From Conexibacter sp. CPCC 206217 (GTDB lineage Bacteria; Actinomycetota; Thermoleophilia; Solirubrobacterales; Solirubrobacteraceae), in contig NZ_JAUTDO010000003.1 of assembly GCF_030646165.1 (NCBI RefSeq), positions 124,001-188,000 on the forward strand: 64,000 nucleotides of DNA, given 5' to 3'. A program made the translations under genes and the position numbers. This document shows positions 18,455 to 27,906 of the stretch, piece after piece. The notes under the pieces were generated by a model, which was not told where the DNA came from, searched no databases, and saw only the letters and a program-made list of their open reading frames with translations. The stretch's first letter is position 1; each line of letters begins with the position of its first letter.

Positions 18455-19153
18455 GTGACCAACGACAAGACCCCTCCCGCATCGACGACGGTCTCGGCGC
18501 AGTACGACGAGCACGGCGCCGACTACTTCTCGTACCAGGTGGCCGGGGCGCGTACGGCGGCGCAGATCTCGATCACGCGGTTCGAGCCGTACATCGGGTC
18601 CGGTGACCGACTCGTGGACTTCGGGTGCGGGACCGGCTGGCTGCTGAAGCTGGCGAACGCCCGGGAGAAGCTCGGGATCGAGCCGAACCCGGTCGCCCGG
18701 CAGCACGCGTCCGAGCTCGGCATCGACACGGTCGCCGGTCCGGCCGAGGTCGAGGACGGATGGGCGGACGTGGTGATCTCCAACCACGCGCTCGAGCACT
18801 CGCTCTCCCCGTACACCGAGCTGCAGGAGCTGTTCCGGATCGTGCGGCCCGGCGGCCGGCTGGTCCTCTGTCTGCCGCTGGACGACTGGCGGCAGAAGGC
18901 CCAGCGCAAGGTCGACGGCAGCGACCCGAACCATCACCTGTTCACCTGGACCCCGCTGCTGCTGACCAACCTGCTCCAGGAGGTCGGGTTCGACGTGCGC
19001 AGCGCCCGCGCCTTCACCTACCTGCAGCCCTATTACAACGAGTGGCTGTTCCCGCGGCTGCCGCGTCCGGCGTTCGACGCGCTGGCCCGCGTCTTCGGGA
19101 GCGTCAAGCGCTACCGCCAGGTCTTCGCGGTTGCGGACCGGCCGCGGGCATAG
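18455..19153 (+). CDS. Class I SAM-dependent methyltransferase
   Basis: 232 residues. The SAM motif VDFGCGTGWLL is followed by the acidic second-strand GIEPNP, ISNHALEH and the post-core RPGGRLVLCLPLDDWR. GTG at 18455 is chosen for GAGGA upstream and because it leaves a short gap after dapL. The NHALEH motif and following region recall methyltransferases of the UbiE/type 11 group. The substrate is unknown. Confidence 0.8.
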   Translation: MTNDKTPPASTTVSAQYDEHGADYFSYQVAGARTAAQISITRFEPYIGSGDRLVDFGCGTGWLLKLANAREKLGIEPNPVARQHASELGIDTVAGPAEVEDGWADVVISNHALEHSLSPYTELQELFRIVRPGGRLVLCLPLDDWRQKAQRKVDGSDPNHHLFTWTPLLLTNLLQEVGFDVRSARAFTYLQPYYNEWLFPRLPRPAFDALARVFGSVKRYRQVFAVADRPRA

Positions 19154-19159
19154 CGGTTG

Positions 19160-19177
19160 GCCCGCTTCGGAGCGGGC
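19160..19177 (+). terminator. Hairpin terminator after the methyltransferase gene
   Basis: A 7-bp stem with a TCGG tetraloop (GCCCGCT...AGCGGGC) begins 6 bases after the stop codon. There is no T-run. Confidence 0.45.
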
Positions 19178-19248
19178 GCGCGGGGTGGACCGGACGCGCT
19201 GACGATCGCGTCCCGGCGGAGGGCGGGCGTCACTAGACTCGTATGTAG

Positions 19249-20577
19249 ATGACGACGACCCGCAGCCGCAACGGGCGCTCGAACGAGACGCTCACATCTG
19301 AGAGATCGCAGGCAGGGCGCGCGCGACAGCGCGCGTTCATGATCGCCGCGCTGGAGCAGGGCGAGGACCTCGCCGAACTGGAGGAGCTGCTGCGCACCGC
19401 GGGCGTCGCGACCGTCGGGCAGCTGGTCCAGCACATGGAGAAGCCGCACCCGAACACGTACCTGGGGTCCGGCAAGCTGCAGGAGCTGAAGGAGCTGCTG
19501 AAGGAGTCCGGCGCCAACGTCGTCGCCGTCGACGACGAGCTCAGCCCGCGCCAGGAGCGCAACCTCGAGAGAGCGCTCGACACGCCGGTCGTCGACCGCA
19601 CGACCGTGATCCTCGACATCTTCGCCGGCCACGCGCACTCGGCCGAGGGCAAGCTGCAGGTCGAGCTGGCGCAGCTGCAGTACAACCTCGCGCGCATGCG
19701 CGGCCTGTGGACCCACCTCGAGCGCCTCGGCGCCGGCGTCGGCACGCGTGGCCCGGGCGAGTCGCAGATCGAGACCGACCGCCGCCTCGCGCGTGACCGC
19801 ATCACCGCGCTGCGGCGCAGACTCGAGCGCGTCAGAGGCGCTCGCGAGACGATGCGCGCCGAGCGCGACCGCGCGCAGCTGCCGACGGTGGCGCTCGTCG
19901 GCTACACCAACGCGGGCAAGTCGACGCTGCTGAACAAACTGACCGGCGCCGAGGTCGGCGTGCGCGACCGGCTCTTCCACACGCTCGACCCGACGACGCG
20001 CTCCTACAGACTCGGCGGCCGCGACTACCTGCTGACCGACACCGTCGGCTTCATCCGCAAGCTGCCTCACCAGCTCGTCGAGGCGTTCGGCGCGACGCTG
20101 GAGGAGACGCGGCTGGCGGACCTGCTGCTGCACGTCGTCGACGCCTCCGCGCCCGAGGAGGAGCTGGACGAGATGATGCGCGCGGTCGACTCCGTGCTCG
20201 GCGACATCGGCGCCGGCGAGCAGCCGCGCATGCTGATCCTCAACAAGGCCGACGCGCTGACCGAGGACGAGCGCCACGAGGTCCAGCTGCGCCACCCCGA
20301 CGGCCTGCTCGTCTCCGCCAGGACGGGCGAGGGGCTGGAGGAGCTGGGCGAGCGGATCGAGGAGGAGTTCGAGCGCCGCCTGCAGGACGTCGAGCTGCTG
20401 ATGCCCTACAGCGAGGGCGGCAGACTCGCCGAGCTGCACCAGATCGCCGGCGACCTCGTGCGCGAGGACACCCCCGAAGGCGTCCGCGTCACCGCCCGTG
20501 TGCCCGCCACCGTCGCAGCCCGCTTCGTGCGCTACTCGACGAACGGGCACTCGCCGAACGGCGGCTCGGCGGGCTGA
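19249..20577 (+). CDS. hflX: Ribosome-associated GTPase HflX
   Basis: 442 residues. HflX splits or rescues stalled 70S ribosomes under stress. The N-terminal HflX domain (HPNTYLGSGKLQELKELL, DDELSPRQERNLE, DRTTVILDIFAGHAHSAEGK) is followed by a helical linker with GPGESQIETDRR. The GTPase motifs are G1 GYTNAGKST, G3 DTVGF, G4 NKAD and G5 SARTG. TAGACT ends 9 bases before the ATG. The C-terminal Ser/Asn/Gly tail is short and non-conserved. Confidence 0.95.
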   Translation: MTTTRSRNGRSNETLTSERSQAGRARQRAFMIAALEQGEDLAELEELLRTAGVATVGQLVQHMEKPHPNTYLGSGKLQELKELLKESGANVVAVDDELSPRQERNLERALDTPVVDRTTVILDIFAGHAHSAEGKLQVELAQLQYNLARMRGLWTHLERLGAGVGTRGPGESQIETDRRLARDRITALRRRLERVRGARETMRAERDRAQLPTVALVGYTNAGKSTLLNKLTGAEVGVRDRLFHTLDPTTRSYRLGGRDYLLTDTVGFIRKLPHQLVEAFGATLEETRLADLLLHVVDASAPEEELDEMMRAVDSVLGDIGAGEQPRMLILNKADALTEDERHEVQLRHPDGLLVSARTGEGLEELGERIEEEFERRLQDVELLMPYSEGGRLAELHQIAGDLVREDTPEGVRVTARVPATVAARFVRYSTNGHSPNGGSAG

Positions 20578-20607
20578 GCAGCCCGGCGTGGGCCGCCTTG
20601 TCGTTGG

Positions 20608-20650
20608 CTCCATGTAGCGTCTAAGGTGATCTCCATGACGCCACATGGAG
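20608..20650 (+). promoter_or_regulatory. Candidate operator of second toxin-antitoxin operon
   Basis: CTCCATGT (20608-20615) is repeated as CTCCATGA (20631-20638) and in inverted form as ACATGGAG (20643-20650), around the antitoxin start. Three half-sites in 43 bases are what autoregulation by a Phd-type antitoxin would need. Confidence 0.4.
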
Positions 20651-20922
20651 TTGCGCTCAAGAGAGAGGTCGGGGTGCGCGAACTGCACGACCAGCTCAGT
20701 CGCTATGTGCGGCACGCGGCGGAGGGCGGCGAGGTCTTCGTGACGATGCGCGGGCAGCGTGTCGCGCGGCTCTCTCCGTTGGAATCCGGCGATCCGCTTG
20801 CTGAGCTGCGAGCGCGCGGTCTCGTGCATGAGCCGGCGCAGCGCAAGCGCCCCGTCAGCGGTCGCAAGCGGCTCGCTGCCGCTGCTCCTGTTTCGGACCT
20901 CGTCGCTGAGCAGCGACGCTGA
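20635..20922 (+). CDS. Phd/YefM-type antitoxin
   Basis: 95 residues from the ATG at 20635 (a GTG at 20626 would add three). The N-terminal segment VGVRELHDQLSRYVRHAAEG and FVTMRGQRVARL is characteristic of the prevent-host-death fold, which binds DNA as a dimer. The C-terminal half is Arg/Ala-rich and would cover the toxin. The stop codon overlaps the presumed CTG start of the toxin gene. Confidence 0.82.
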   Translation: MTPHGVALKREVGVRELHDQLSRYVRHAAEGGEVFVTMRGQRVARLSPLESGDPLAELRARGLVHEPAQRKRPVSGRKRLAAAAPVSDLVAEQRR

Positions 20923-21344
20923 TCGTCTACTTCGACGCCTCCGCGTTGATCAAGCTCGTCTTCGACGAGTCTGGGTCCGAGGTCGCGGCTGAGCTGTGGG
21001 ACCGCGCTGACGCCACCACCTCCAGCCAGCTGATCTACCCCGAAGCACGTGCTGCTGCGGCGGCAGCGCATCGTGGCGGCCGCATCGACGCGCGCACGCT
21101 CAGAGCCGCCGTCCGGACGATCGACGAACGGTGCGAAGAGCTCAACGTGATCGGCCTCGACGCACCGCTCGCACGAGCAGCCGGAGCGCTTGCGCAACAG
21201 CACGCGCTGCGCGGGTACGACGCGGTCCATCTCGCGTCGGCGGCCGCAATCGACGCGTCCGGCCTTGTCATGGCGACCTGGGACCGCGACCTCGCCGACG
21301 CCGCAATCGCACAAGAGCTCGCGGTCGCGCCAGCGCCGAGATAG
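20919..21344 (+). CDS. vapC: PIN-domain toxin (VapC-like), probable CTG start
   Basis: 141 residues if translation begins at CTG 20919, which overlaps the antitoxin stop as CTGA. An in-frame stop at 20907-20909 rules out an earlier start, and no ATG, GTG or TTG precedes the conserved first aspartate in IVYFDASALIKL. The next standard start, TTG at 20946, would remove that residue. Other active-site acids are Glu in YPEARAA, Asp in LRGYDAVHLASA and Asp in ATWDRDLADAA. It would be a ribonuclease held in check by the upstream gene product. Confidence 0.78.
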   Translation: MIVYFDASALIKLVFDESGSEVAAELWDRADATTSSQLIYPEARAAAAAAHRGGRIDARTLRAAVRTIDERCEELNVIGLDAPLARAAGALAQQHALRGYDAVHLASAAAIDASGLVMATWDRDLADAAIAQELAVAPAPR

Positions 21345-21508
21345 CCTGCGGGCGGTCGCTTCGGCGCCGGCCGGGAGTTGTCACCGAGCGAGCGGTCTGG
21401 TCGCTGATCGGTCATGCGCTTCAACCGCCCGCGCGCTTCACACGACGACCACGTGATCTTCACCGGTCGGTCACGAACCCGTTGCACCGGCGGCCGTAGC
21501 GTCGCGCC

Positions 21509-23866
21509 ATGAAGACGATCACGACCTTGGCTGCCTCCGTGGGCGCGGCCCTCGCGATTGCTGCGCCGGCTTCGGCCGCGGCACTCAGCGATCCCGTGGA
21601 GGCTGGGCGGTATGCGCTCGATCGCGCGCTGGTCCTGCCGACGCCGAACCTGACGGACCTCAGCCCGATCCTCTCGACCGGCGACCTGTTCGGCAACAGA
21701 GGGATGCGCGAGGGCGGGCTGTCCGCGCTGCAGGTGGTGCCCGGCAGCGGCAACCGCCGCTTCCTGACGATCTCCGACCGCGGGCCCAACGGCGCCGTCG
21801 CCGGCTCCGTCGACGGCAGAACGTTTCCGTCGCCGACCTACTCGCCGACGATCCTCGAGCTGGAGGCCGATGCCGACGGCCGCCTCGCCGTTCTCTCGCG
21901 CACGCAGATCCGCGTGCCCGGGACCGACCCGCGCCGCTCCGAGGCGACCTTCGCCGGGGACCCGTCGCTGATCACCGGCATCCGCAACGTCGTCGACGCG
22001 AGAGTCGACGACCGCACGTATCTGATGAGCAACGACACGACGCTCAGCGAGTACCTGCCGACCGACCCGTACGGCCTCGACACCGAGGGCATCACGCGCG
22101 ACCCGCGCGACGGCTCCTACTGGGTCAGCGACGAATACCGACCGTCGATCGTGCACCTCGACCGCAACGGCGTGATGCGCGACCGGATCGTGCCCGAGGG
22201 CGCCGGCGCGCTGCTCGACACCGACCCGACCGCCGGCTTCACGCCGCTGTCGGACGCCTACGGCGGCCCGTCCCAGGACGAGCCGTCGCTGCAGGAGCTG
22301 CTCCCGCACGAGTACAACGCGCGCAAGCTCAACCGCGGCTTGGAGGGCCTCGCGCAGTCGCCCGACGGCACGAAGCTCTACGCGATCATGCAGAACTCGC
22401 TCGACACGGCCGGGTACCCGGCGTCGCTCGGCTACGGCACCGCCAGTTGCGTCGGCTCCGGCGACGCCGGCACGACGAGACCGACGAGCACGAACTGGTG
22501 GCGTGACCTGCGGATCGTCGAGTTCGACGTGACCGACTCCTCGCAGCCGAGACTGACCGGCGAGTGGATCTACCGGCTCAACCAGCTGTCGGCGACGAAC
22601 CCTGACACGCAGGCGTTCCTGCGCGTCAGCGACATCGCCTGGAACGGCGCGCGCAGACTGATCGTCGACGAGCACGACGACGTCAACGCGGACAAGAACG
22701 GCCGCAAGTTCTTCGAGGTCGACCTCAACGAGGCGACCAACCTGCAGGCCGATCCCGCCTACGACACGTACGCCGAGCGCGGTGCGAGCACGACCGTCGA
22801 GGGCCGTACGCAGCCGCTCGGCTGCTTCTTCGACAATGGCTCGGAGAGCGAGCTGTCACACCTGCCGACGCCGGTCAGAGCGGCCCCCAAGTCGGAGTAC
22901 CTCAACATCGGCTTCCAGAGAGACGGCGGCGTCGAGTTCCTCAACGGCAAGATCGAGGGCATCGCGCTGCTGAACGGGATCCCGGGGATCGCGGTCGTCA
23001 ACGACAACGACTTCGGCTTCTCGCAGGAGCCGGCCACCAACGTGATCTCCAGCGCCGCGGATCCCTCCTCGCAGCTGCGCATCTACACGACGCGTCCCGC
23101 CGTCAGCGGTGACGGCACGACCCTCGGCGGCACCGCGAAGGCCGGCCGCACGCTGACCTGCCTGGCGCCGGCGTTCACCGGCACCGGCACGGTCGAGTAC
23201 GCCTACACGTGGCTGCGCGACGGCACGCCGATCGCGGCCGCCGACGGCACGCGCTACACGCTCTCGGCCGAGGACGTCGGCGCGAGAATCAGCTGCAGCG
23301 TCGTCGGCACGCGCGTCAGCGGTCCGGTCAGAGCCGTCTCGGCCGCTTCGGTCAGCAGCGAGACCGCCGCGGTCGCCGACTTCGACACCGGCGCGACCGG
23401 CCCGAGAGGGGAGACCGGCGAGACGGGGCCGAGAGGGGACACCGGCAGCACCGGCCCCAGAGGCGACACGGGCGCCACCGGCGGACCGGGCGCCAAGGGC
23501 GACGCCGGCGCCAGGGGCGACACCGGTCCGGCCGGCGCAGCGGGTGTCGCGGGCCCCAAGGGCGACACGGGCGCCGCCGGTCCCGCCGGCCCCAAGGGCG
23601 ATCGCGGCCCCGCCGGTCCGACGCCGAAGGTCACCTGCACGCTGGTGAAGAAGAAGCGCGCGATCACCGGAGTGCGCTGCGCGGTGAAGGCCACCCGCGC
23701 CAGCAAGATCGTCGCCCGCCATGGCAGCCGGACGCTCGCCCGGGCGACGGTGCGCCGCGGCGTGGCGTCGCTGCGCCTCCCTGCCTCGGCGCGGCGCGTC
23801 ACGTTCGCGGCGCTCGACAGCCACGGCAAGCAGACGGCGACCGTCGCGGTGAAGGTCCGCCGCTAG
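21509..23866 (+). CDS. Exported phytase-like esterase with collagen-like region
   Basis: 785 residues. A signal peptide (1-24, cleavage near ASAAA) is followed by a large esterase-like-of-phytase beta-propeller domain (about 50-520), containing [17 protein letters not shown] and [11 protein letters not shown]. Next comes an Ig-like module (about 525-625, [11 protein letters not shown] ... YTWLRDG). An uninterrupted run of 26 Gly-X-Y triplets follows (residues 628-705) with many GPR, GPK and GDT units. A basic C-terminal beta module ends VAVKVRR. TAGCGT lies 6 bases before the ATG. The enzyme probably acts outside the cell on a phosphoester or similar ester, with the collagen-like part as stalk; the substrate is not known. 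Confidence 0.85.
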   Translation: MKTITTLAASVGAALAIAAPASAAALSDPVEAGRYALDRALVLPTPNLTDLSPILSTGDLFGNRGMREGGLSALQVVPGSGNRRFLTISDRGPNGAVAGSVDGRTFPSPTYSPTILELEADADGRLAVLSRTQIRVPGTDPRRSEATFAGDPSLITGIRNVVDARVDDRTYLMSNDTTLSEYLPTDPYGLDTEGITRDPRDGSYWVSDEYRPSIVHLDRNGVMRDRIVPEGAGALLDTDPTAGFTPLSDAYGGPSQDEPSLQELLPHEYNARKLNRGLEGLAQSPDGTKLYAIMQNSLDTAGYPASLGYGTASCVGSGDAGTTRPTSTNWWRDLRIVEFDVTDSSQPRLTGEWIYRLNQLSATNPDTQAFLRVSDIAWNGARRLIVDEHDDVNADKNGRKFFEVDLNEATNLQADPAYDTYAERGASTTVEGRTQPLGCFFDNGSESELSHLPTPVRAAPKSEYLNIGFQRDGGVEFLNGKIEGIALLNGIPGIAVVNDNDFGFSQEPATNVISSAADPSSQLRIYTTRPAVSGDGTTLGGTAKAGRTLTCLAPAFTGTGTVEYAYTWLRDGTPIAAADGTRYTLSAEDVGARISCSVVGTRVSGPVRAVSAASVSSETAAVADFDTGATGPRGETGETGPRGDTGSTGPRGDTGATGGPGAKGDAGARGDTGPAGAAGVAGPKGDTGAAGPAGPKGDRGPAGPTPKVTCTLVKKKRAITGVRCAVKATRASKIVARHGSRTLARATVRRGVASLRLPASARRVTFAALDSHGKQTATVAVKVRR

Positions 23867-23960
23867 CGCGACCCGGAATGAAGCGAGCGGAGCCGCCGCA
23901 CGGGCGATGGCTCCGCGACCCGGCATGAAGCGAGCGGAGCCGCCGCACGGGCGATGGCTC
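23867..23960. repeat. Tandem 47-bp repeat, each copy with a hairpin
   Basis: Two copies (23867-23913 and 23914-23960) differ at one base, and a partial third begins at 23961. Each contains GCGGAGCC and its inverse GGCTCCGC around a 14-base loop. They begin immediately after the stop codon of the phytase-like gene and may act as doubled terminators. Confidence 0.8.
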
Positions 23961-24071
23961 CGCGAGCCGGCCGGATCGGCTTCAGCTTCTCCTTCACGAC
24001 CCTGACGGCGCATTTCCCGCACGCGGGAGGACGCGTCGCCAAGGTCGAGAAGGTGGTCACGCTCGACTGAG

Positions 24072-25043
24072 CTACAGCAGCCCGTTGGCCTCCAGGTACG
24101 CTCTCGCGACCGCGTCCGGCTGCTGCTTGTCGATCGCGACGGCGGCGTTCATTCTCTGCATCGCCTCCGTCGTCAGCTTCGCGCTGACGGCGTCGAGCGT
24201 CTCTCTGAACGCGGGGCCCTCGGCTTCGAGGACTCTCGAGGAGACGACCGGCGTGACGTTCTGGAAGCCGAAGACGTTCTTCGGATCTCTCAGCACGACG
24301 TATCTGCCGCCGGTCAGCTGACCGTCCGTCGTGAAGACGTCCGCGACGTCGATCTTTCTGTTGTCGAGCGCGTCGTACTGCAGCCCGATCGTCAGCGGCG
24401 AGAACTGCACGTCGGTGATCCCGTACGCTCTCGCCAGGCCCGGCAGGCCCGTCGGGCGTCTGCGGAACTCCGGCGGCGCGCCGAGCTTCAGACCTCTGAT
24501 CTTCGCCAGGTCGGCGACCGATCTGAGGTTGTTCTCCGCCGCGTAGTCCGGCAGCACGGCGAGCGCGTCGGTGTCGGTGAACGGCGTCAGCGGCAACAGC
24601 GTGAAGCCGTTTCTCTCCGCGAACGCCTGGCCGGCGGCGAGCGCCTCATCCGGCGAGCCGAACAGTCTCGTGTCGCCCGCGACGGTCGTGTTGAAGATCC
24701 CGATGTACTCGGGGTACATGTCGATCTGGCCGCTTCTGAGCGCTCTGTCGGCGATCTCGGTCGAGCCGATGTTCTCCTTCAGGTCGACTCTGAAGCCTCT
24801 CGCCTCCAGCGCCTGCTTGTACAGCTGGCCCAGCACGAACTGCTCGGTGAAGTTCTTCGTGCCGAGCGTCACCGCCGGCTTGCCCTCGCCCGGCAGCGCG
24901 CCGGACGTGGTCTCGGTCCCGGCGCCGGTGGAAGTGGCGGCGGTCGTGCTGCTGTCGTCGTCGCTGCCGCAGGCGGCGACTCCGAAGGCCAGCACGAGCG
25001 CGGCGACTGCCATCAGCAGTGTGCGCAACGTTCCCTGCTTCAC
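24072..25043 (-). CDS. Osmoprotectant-binding lipoprotein (OpuAC/OsmF type)
   Basis: 323 residues. GTG at 25043 has AAAGGA upstream and gives a compact lipoprotein signal with lipobox VAAC (Cys25). The mature part has the substrate-binding fold of quaternary-amine binders: GTKNFTEQFVLGQLYKQALE, the GSTEIADRALRSGQIDMYPEY segment and VADVFTTDGQL. It is the last gene of an ATPase-permease-permease-binding protein operon. In the mature protein 17 of 19 Arg codons are AGA, whereas the ATPase gene of the same operon mainly uses CGC/CGG. The ligand could be glycine betaine, choline or carnitine. Confidence 0.9.
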   Translation of the reverse strand: MKQGTLRTLLMAVAALVLAFGVAACGSDDDSSTTAATSTGAGTETTSGALPGEGKPAVTLGTKNFTEQFVLGQLYKQALEARGFRVDLKENIGSTEIADRALRSGQIDMYPEYIGIFNTTVAGDTRLFGSPDEALAAGQAFAERNGFTLLPLTPFTDTDALAVLPDYAAENNLRSVADLAKIRGLKLGAPPEFRRRPTGLPGLARAYGITDVQFSPLTIGLQYDALDNRKIDVADVFTTDGQLTGGRYVVLRDPKNVFGFQNVTPVVSSRVLEAEGPAFRETLDAVSAKLTTEAMQRMNAAVAIDKQQPDAVARAYLEANGLL

Positions 25044-25134
25044 GTTGGGATGTCCTTTCTCTGTTGGCGTACTCACCAGCACGTCCCCTCCTTCCCCCCG
25101 ACCGCCGGAGACCTCCTCTGTCCTCCGGCGCCCG

Positions 25135-25836
25135 TCATACGGTCTCCGTCGCCGCCGGCGGACCGACGGCGGAGAGCTCGCGTTCTGCTCGCCCCGCGCG
25201 CAACCCGCGCGGGGTCACCGCCCGCTGCAGCGCAGCGAACAGCAGCTCGGCGACCAGTGCCAGCGCCGCGACGCAGATCGCCGCCCCGAGCACGCCCGGG
25301 AGGCGGTACGTCGCCTGGTCGACGATGATGTCGCCGAGGCTGTGCGCCCCGGCGAGCGGCGCGAGCGTCGCAGTCGCGATCACATACACGACGGCGGTGC
25401 GAACGCCCGCGAAGATCAATGGCAGGGCGAGCGGCAGCTCGACCCGCAGCAGCACCTCGGTCGACGTCATGCCCATCCCGCGCGCGGCCTCGACCGAGTC
25501 GGGGTCGACCTGGTCGATCGCGACGTAGGCGTTCGTCAGCATCGGCGGGACCGCCAGCACGACCAGCGCGACCATCACGTTGACGAAGCCGATCCCCAGC
25601 AGCGCGACGCCGATCGCGATCAGCGCGAGGCTCGGCAGCGCGCGGCCGATGTTGGAGATGCTGATCGCGACGAACGAGCCGCGGTGCAGGTGGCCCAGCC
25701 AGACGCCGATCGGGAGCGCGATCAGCAGCGCGATCCCCATCGAGGCGCCGGTCAGCGCGAGGTGGTCGAGCGTCAGCTCCCACAGCAGCGAGACGTTGTC
25801 GCCGATGAACTTGAGCGCGTCGGTGAAGTCGTTCAT
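25135..25836 (-). CDS. Osmoprotectant ABC transporter permease
   Basis: 233 residues with about five or six transmembrane helices. The coupling motif VEAARGMGMTSTEVLLRVELPLALP is the EAA loop typical of ProW/OpuCB permeases. The ATG at 25836 overlaps the stop of the upstream permease as ATGA. It is one of two different permeases that would pair as a heterodimer. The C-terminus is extended by about 25 charged residues (GLRAGRAERELSAVG). Confidence 0.9.
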   Translation of the reverse strand: MNDFTDALKFIGDNVSLLWELTLDHLALTGASMGIALLIALPIGVWLGHLHRGSFVAISISNIGRALPSLALIAIGVALLGIGFVNVMVALVVLAVPPMLTNAYVAIDQVDPDSVEAARGMGMTSTEVLLRVELPLALPLIFAGVRTAVVYVIATATLAPLAGAHSLGDIIVDQATYRLPGVLGAAICVAALALVAELLFAALQRAVTPRGLRAGRAERELSAVGPPAATETV

Positions 25837-26564
25837 CGCCGCACCGCCCGCGACCACGGCGACAGCGCCCGCTGCACCAGCACCAGCAGCCCGTCGGCGA
25901 TCAGCGCGAGCGCCACGCACAGCCCGCCGGCCGCCAGCAGCTCGGTGCTGAAGGTCTGCTGCAGCGCCGTGTAGATCGGGGCACCAAGGCCTTCGTTGAC
26001 GACGAAGACGGCGATCGTCGCGAGGCTGATGACCGTCACGGTCGCGATCCGCAGGCCCGCGAAGATCGCCGGCAGCGCCAGCGGCAGCTCGACCTTCCAC
26101 AGCAGCTGCTGCTCGGTCATGCCCATCCCGCGCGCCGCGTCGCGCACCTCCGCCGGCACGCCGGACAGGCCCGCGAGGACGTTGCGGAAGAGGATCAGCA
26201 GCGTGTAGGAGACGAGCGCGATCTCGGCCGTCAGGCGCGTCAGGCCGGTGAACGGGACCAGCAGCTGGAACAGCGCCAGCGACGGGATCGTGTAGAGGAA
26301 GCCGGTGACGACGACGATCGGGGTCGCCAGCCAGCCGCGGCGGTGCGCGGCGAGCGCCAGCGCGAACGCGATCGCGGAGCCGATCACGACCGCTATCAGC
26401 GTCAGCAGGATGTGCTGCAGCAGCGCCGGCTGCAGCGTGTCGGCCCAGTTGTCCTTCACCCAGCCCCAGCAGAAGAGGCCGTCGTTGCGCTCGCAGGAGC
26501 TGCCTCTGCCGAAGTCGGGGATCACCGGTGCGGACTGCGCGAAGAGAGCGCCGTCCATGATCAC
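25833..26564 (-). CDS. Osmoprotectant ABC transporter permease (second subunit)
   Basis: 243 residues. GTG at 26564 is chosen because it overlaps the ATPase stop as GTGA. The first 40 residues are outside the usual core and contain two cysteines (SSCERNDGLFCWGWV). Five or six helices follow with the EAA loop VRDAARGMGMTEQQLLWKVELPLALP split by the usual spacing. It partners with the permease at 25135-25836 and the ATPase at 26561-27718. Confidence 0.9.
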   Translation of the reverse strand: MIMDGALFAQSAPVIPDFGRGSSCERNDGLFCWGWVKDNWADTLQPALLQHILLTLIAVVIGSAIAFALALAAHRRGWLATPIVVVTGFLYTIPSLALFQLLVPFTGLTRLTAEIALVSYTLLILFRNVLAGLSGVPAEVRDAARGMGMTEQQLLWKVELPLALPAIFAGLRIATVTVISLATIAVFVVNEGLGAPIYTALQQTFSTELLAAGGLCVALALIADGLLVLVQRALSPWSRAVRR

Positions 26565-27718
26565 TCCGGCGGGCGCAGCGAGTTGCTGATCAGCTCGAGC
26601 GAGACGAGGCCAGCCAGCCTGCCGTCGGCCTCGACGACGACGAGCGGCCGGTTGCGGTCGGCGACGACGAGCGACAGCGCGTCGTGCAGGGAGGTGTCGC
26701 GGCCGGCGATCGCGGCGAGCGGCTCGGCGTCCTCGGCCGCGACCGGCAGCCCGTTGAGGCGCTCTATCGGCAGGCGCCCGATCGGCTGCTCGGCGCTGTC
26801 CAACACGACCAGCTCGTTTGCGCCGTGCTGCTGCGCGATCCGGCGCGCCTCCTCCGCCGGGGTGCCGATGTGCGCGACGTTGGCGTCGGCCAGTTCGACG
26901 TCGGCGAGTCTGCTGAGCGTCAGTCGCTTGAGGCCGCGGTCGGCGCCGACGAACTTCGCGACGAAGTCGTCGGCCGGCGCGGCGAGCAGCTCGTCGGGCG
27001 TGGCGAACTGCGCCAGGTGGCCCCCCTCGCGCAGGATCGCGATCCGGTCGCCCATCTTGATCGCCTCGTCGATGTCGTGCGTGACGAAGACGATCGTCTT
27101 TCTGATCTGGCTCTGCAGCCGCAGGAACTCGTTCTGCAGTCTCGCGCGGTTGATCGGGTCGATCGCGCCGAACGGTTCGTCCATCAGCATCAGCGGCGGG
27201 TCGGCGGCGAGCGCGCGGGCGACGCCGACGCGCTGGCGCTGGCCGCCCGACAGCTGTCCGGGGTAGCGTGCGCCGAGGTCCGGGTCGAGGCCGATCAGCT
27301 CCATCAGCTCGGCGACGCGGCGCTCGGTGCGGTGCTTGTCCCAGCCGAGCAGCTTCGGCACCGTCGCGACGTTCTGCGCGATCGTCAGGTGCGGGAAGAG
27401 GCCGATCTGCTGGATCACGTAGCCGATCTCGCGGCGCAGATCCGAGCCCTTGCGGGTCGTGATGCTCTTGCCGTCGAGCAGGATCTCGCCGGAGGTCATG
27501 TCGATCATCCGGTTGACGAGCCGCATCGCGGTCGTCTTGCCGCAGCCGGACGGCCCGACGAGGACGCAGATCTCGCCCGCCGGGACGGCGAAGGAGAGGT
27601 CCTCGATCGCAGGTCTGTCAGCGCCGGGGTAGCGTTTGCCGACGCTACGGAACTCCAGCGGAGCAGCGCTCGGGTAGGCCGTCGGCCCCTCGTTCTGGGC
27701 GGTGTCTTCGCTGTTCAC
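26561..27718 (-). CDS. Osmoprotectant ABC transporter ATPase with CBS domains
   Basis: 385 residues of ProV/OpuCA type. Motifs: Walker A GPSGCGKTT, Q-loop YVIQQIGLFPH, signature LSGGQRQR, Walker B LMLMDEP and H-loop VTHD. The C-terminal 110 residues resemble a CBS pair (HIGTPAEEARRIAQQHGANE ... VVEADGRLAGLVSLELI), which in OpuA senses ionic strength. GTG at 27718 with AGGGA upstream is taken as the start. It is first in an operon whose members overlap by 4 bases. Confidence 0.91.
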   Translation of the reverse strand: MNSEDTAQNEGPTAYPSAAPLEFRSVGKRYPGADRPAIEDLSFAVPAGEICVLVGPSGCGKTTAMRLVNRMIDMTSGEILLDGKSITTRKGSDLRREIGYVIQQIGLFPHLTIAQNVATVPKLLGWDKHRTERRVAELMELIGLDPDLGARYPGQLSGGQRQRVGVARALAADPPLMLMDEPFGAIDPINRARLQNEFLRLQSQIRKTIVFVTHDIDEAIKMGDRIAILREGGHLAQFATPDELLAAPADDFVAKFVGADRGLKRLTLSRLADVELADANVAHIGTPAEEARRIAQQHGANELVVLDSAEQPIGRLPIERLNGLPVAAEDAEPLAAIAGRDTSLHDALSLVVADRNRPLVVVEADGRLAGLVSLELISNSLRPPE

Positions 27719-27906
27719 AGAGCAGTTCCCTGTGGAGGGAGTGGTCCAGTCTAGCCATCGCCCGGACACAGTTCGGCAGGCGAGCGGCGACATGCCAACG
27801 ACCGTCCGACCCGACCGCAATCCTTGAAAGCGCTAAAGCATTCGCGTTGGCTGCCGATTGGAGTTGCAGCGCGTCCGTCCCCGTTGCCCCGAAGGAAACC
27901 GTCTGC

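Noticed and set aside
23954..24070. 38-codon plus-strand frame ending just before the osmoprotectant-binding gene
   Set aside because: It has gene-like codon bias but begins inside the tandem repeat and has no promoter, ribosome site or known match; it might be the tail of a lost gene.
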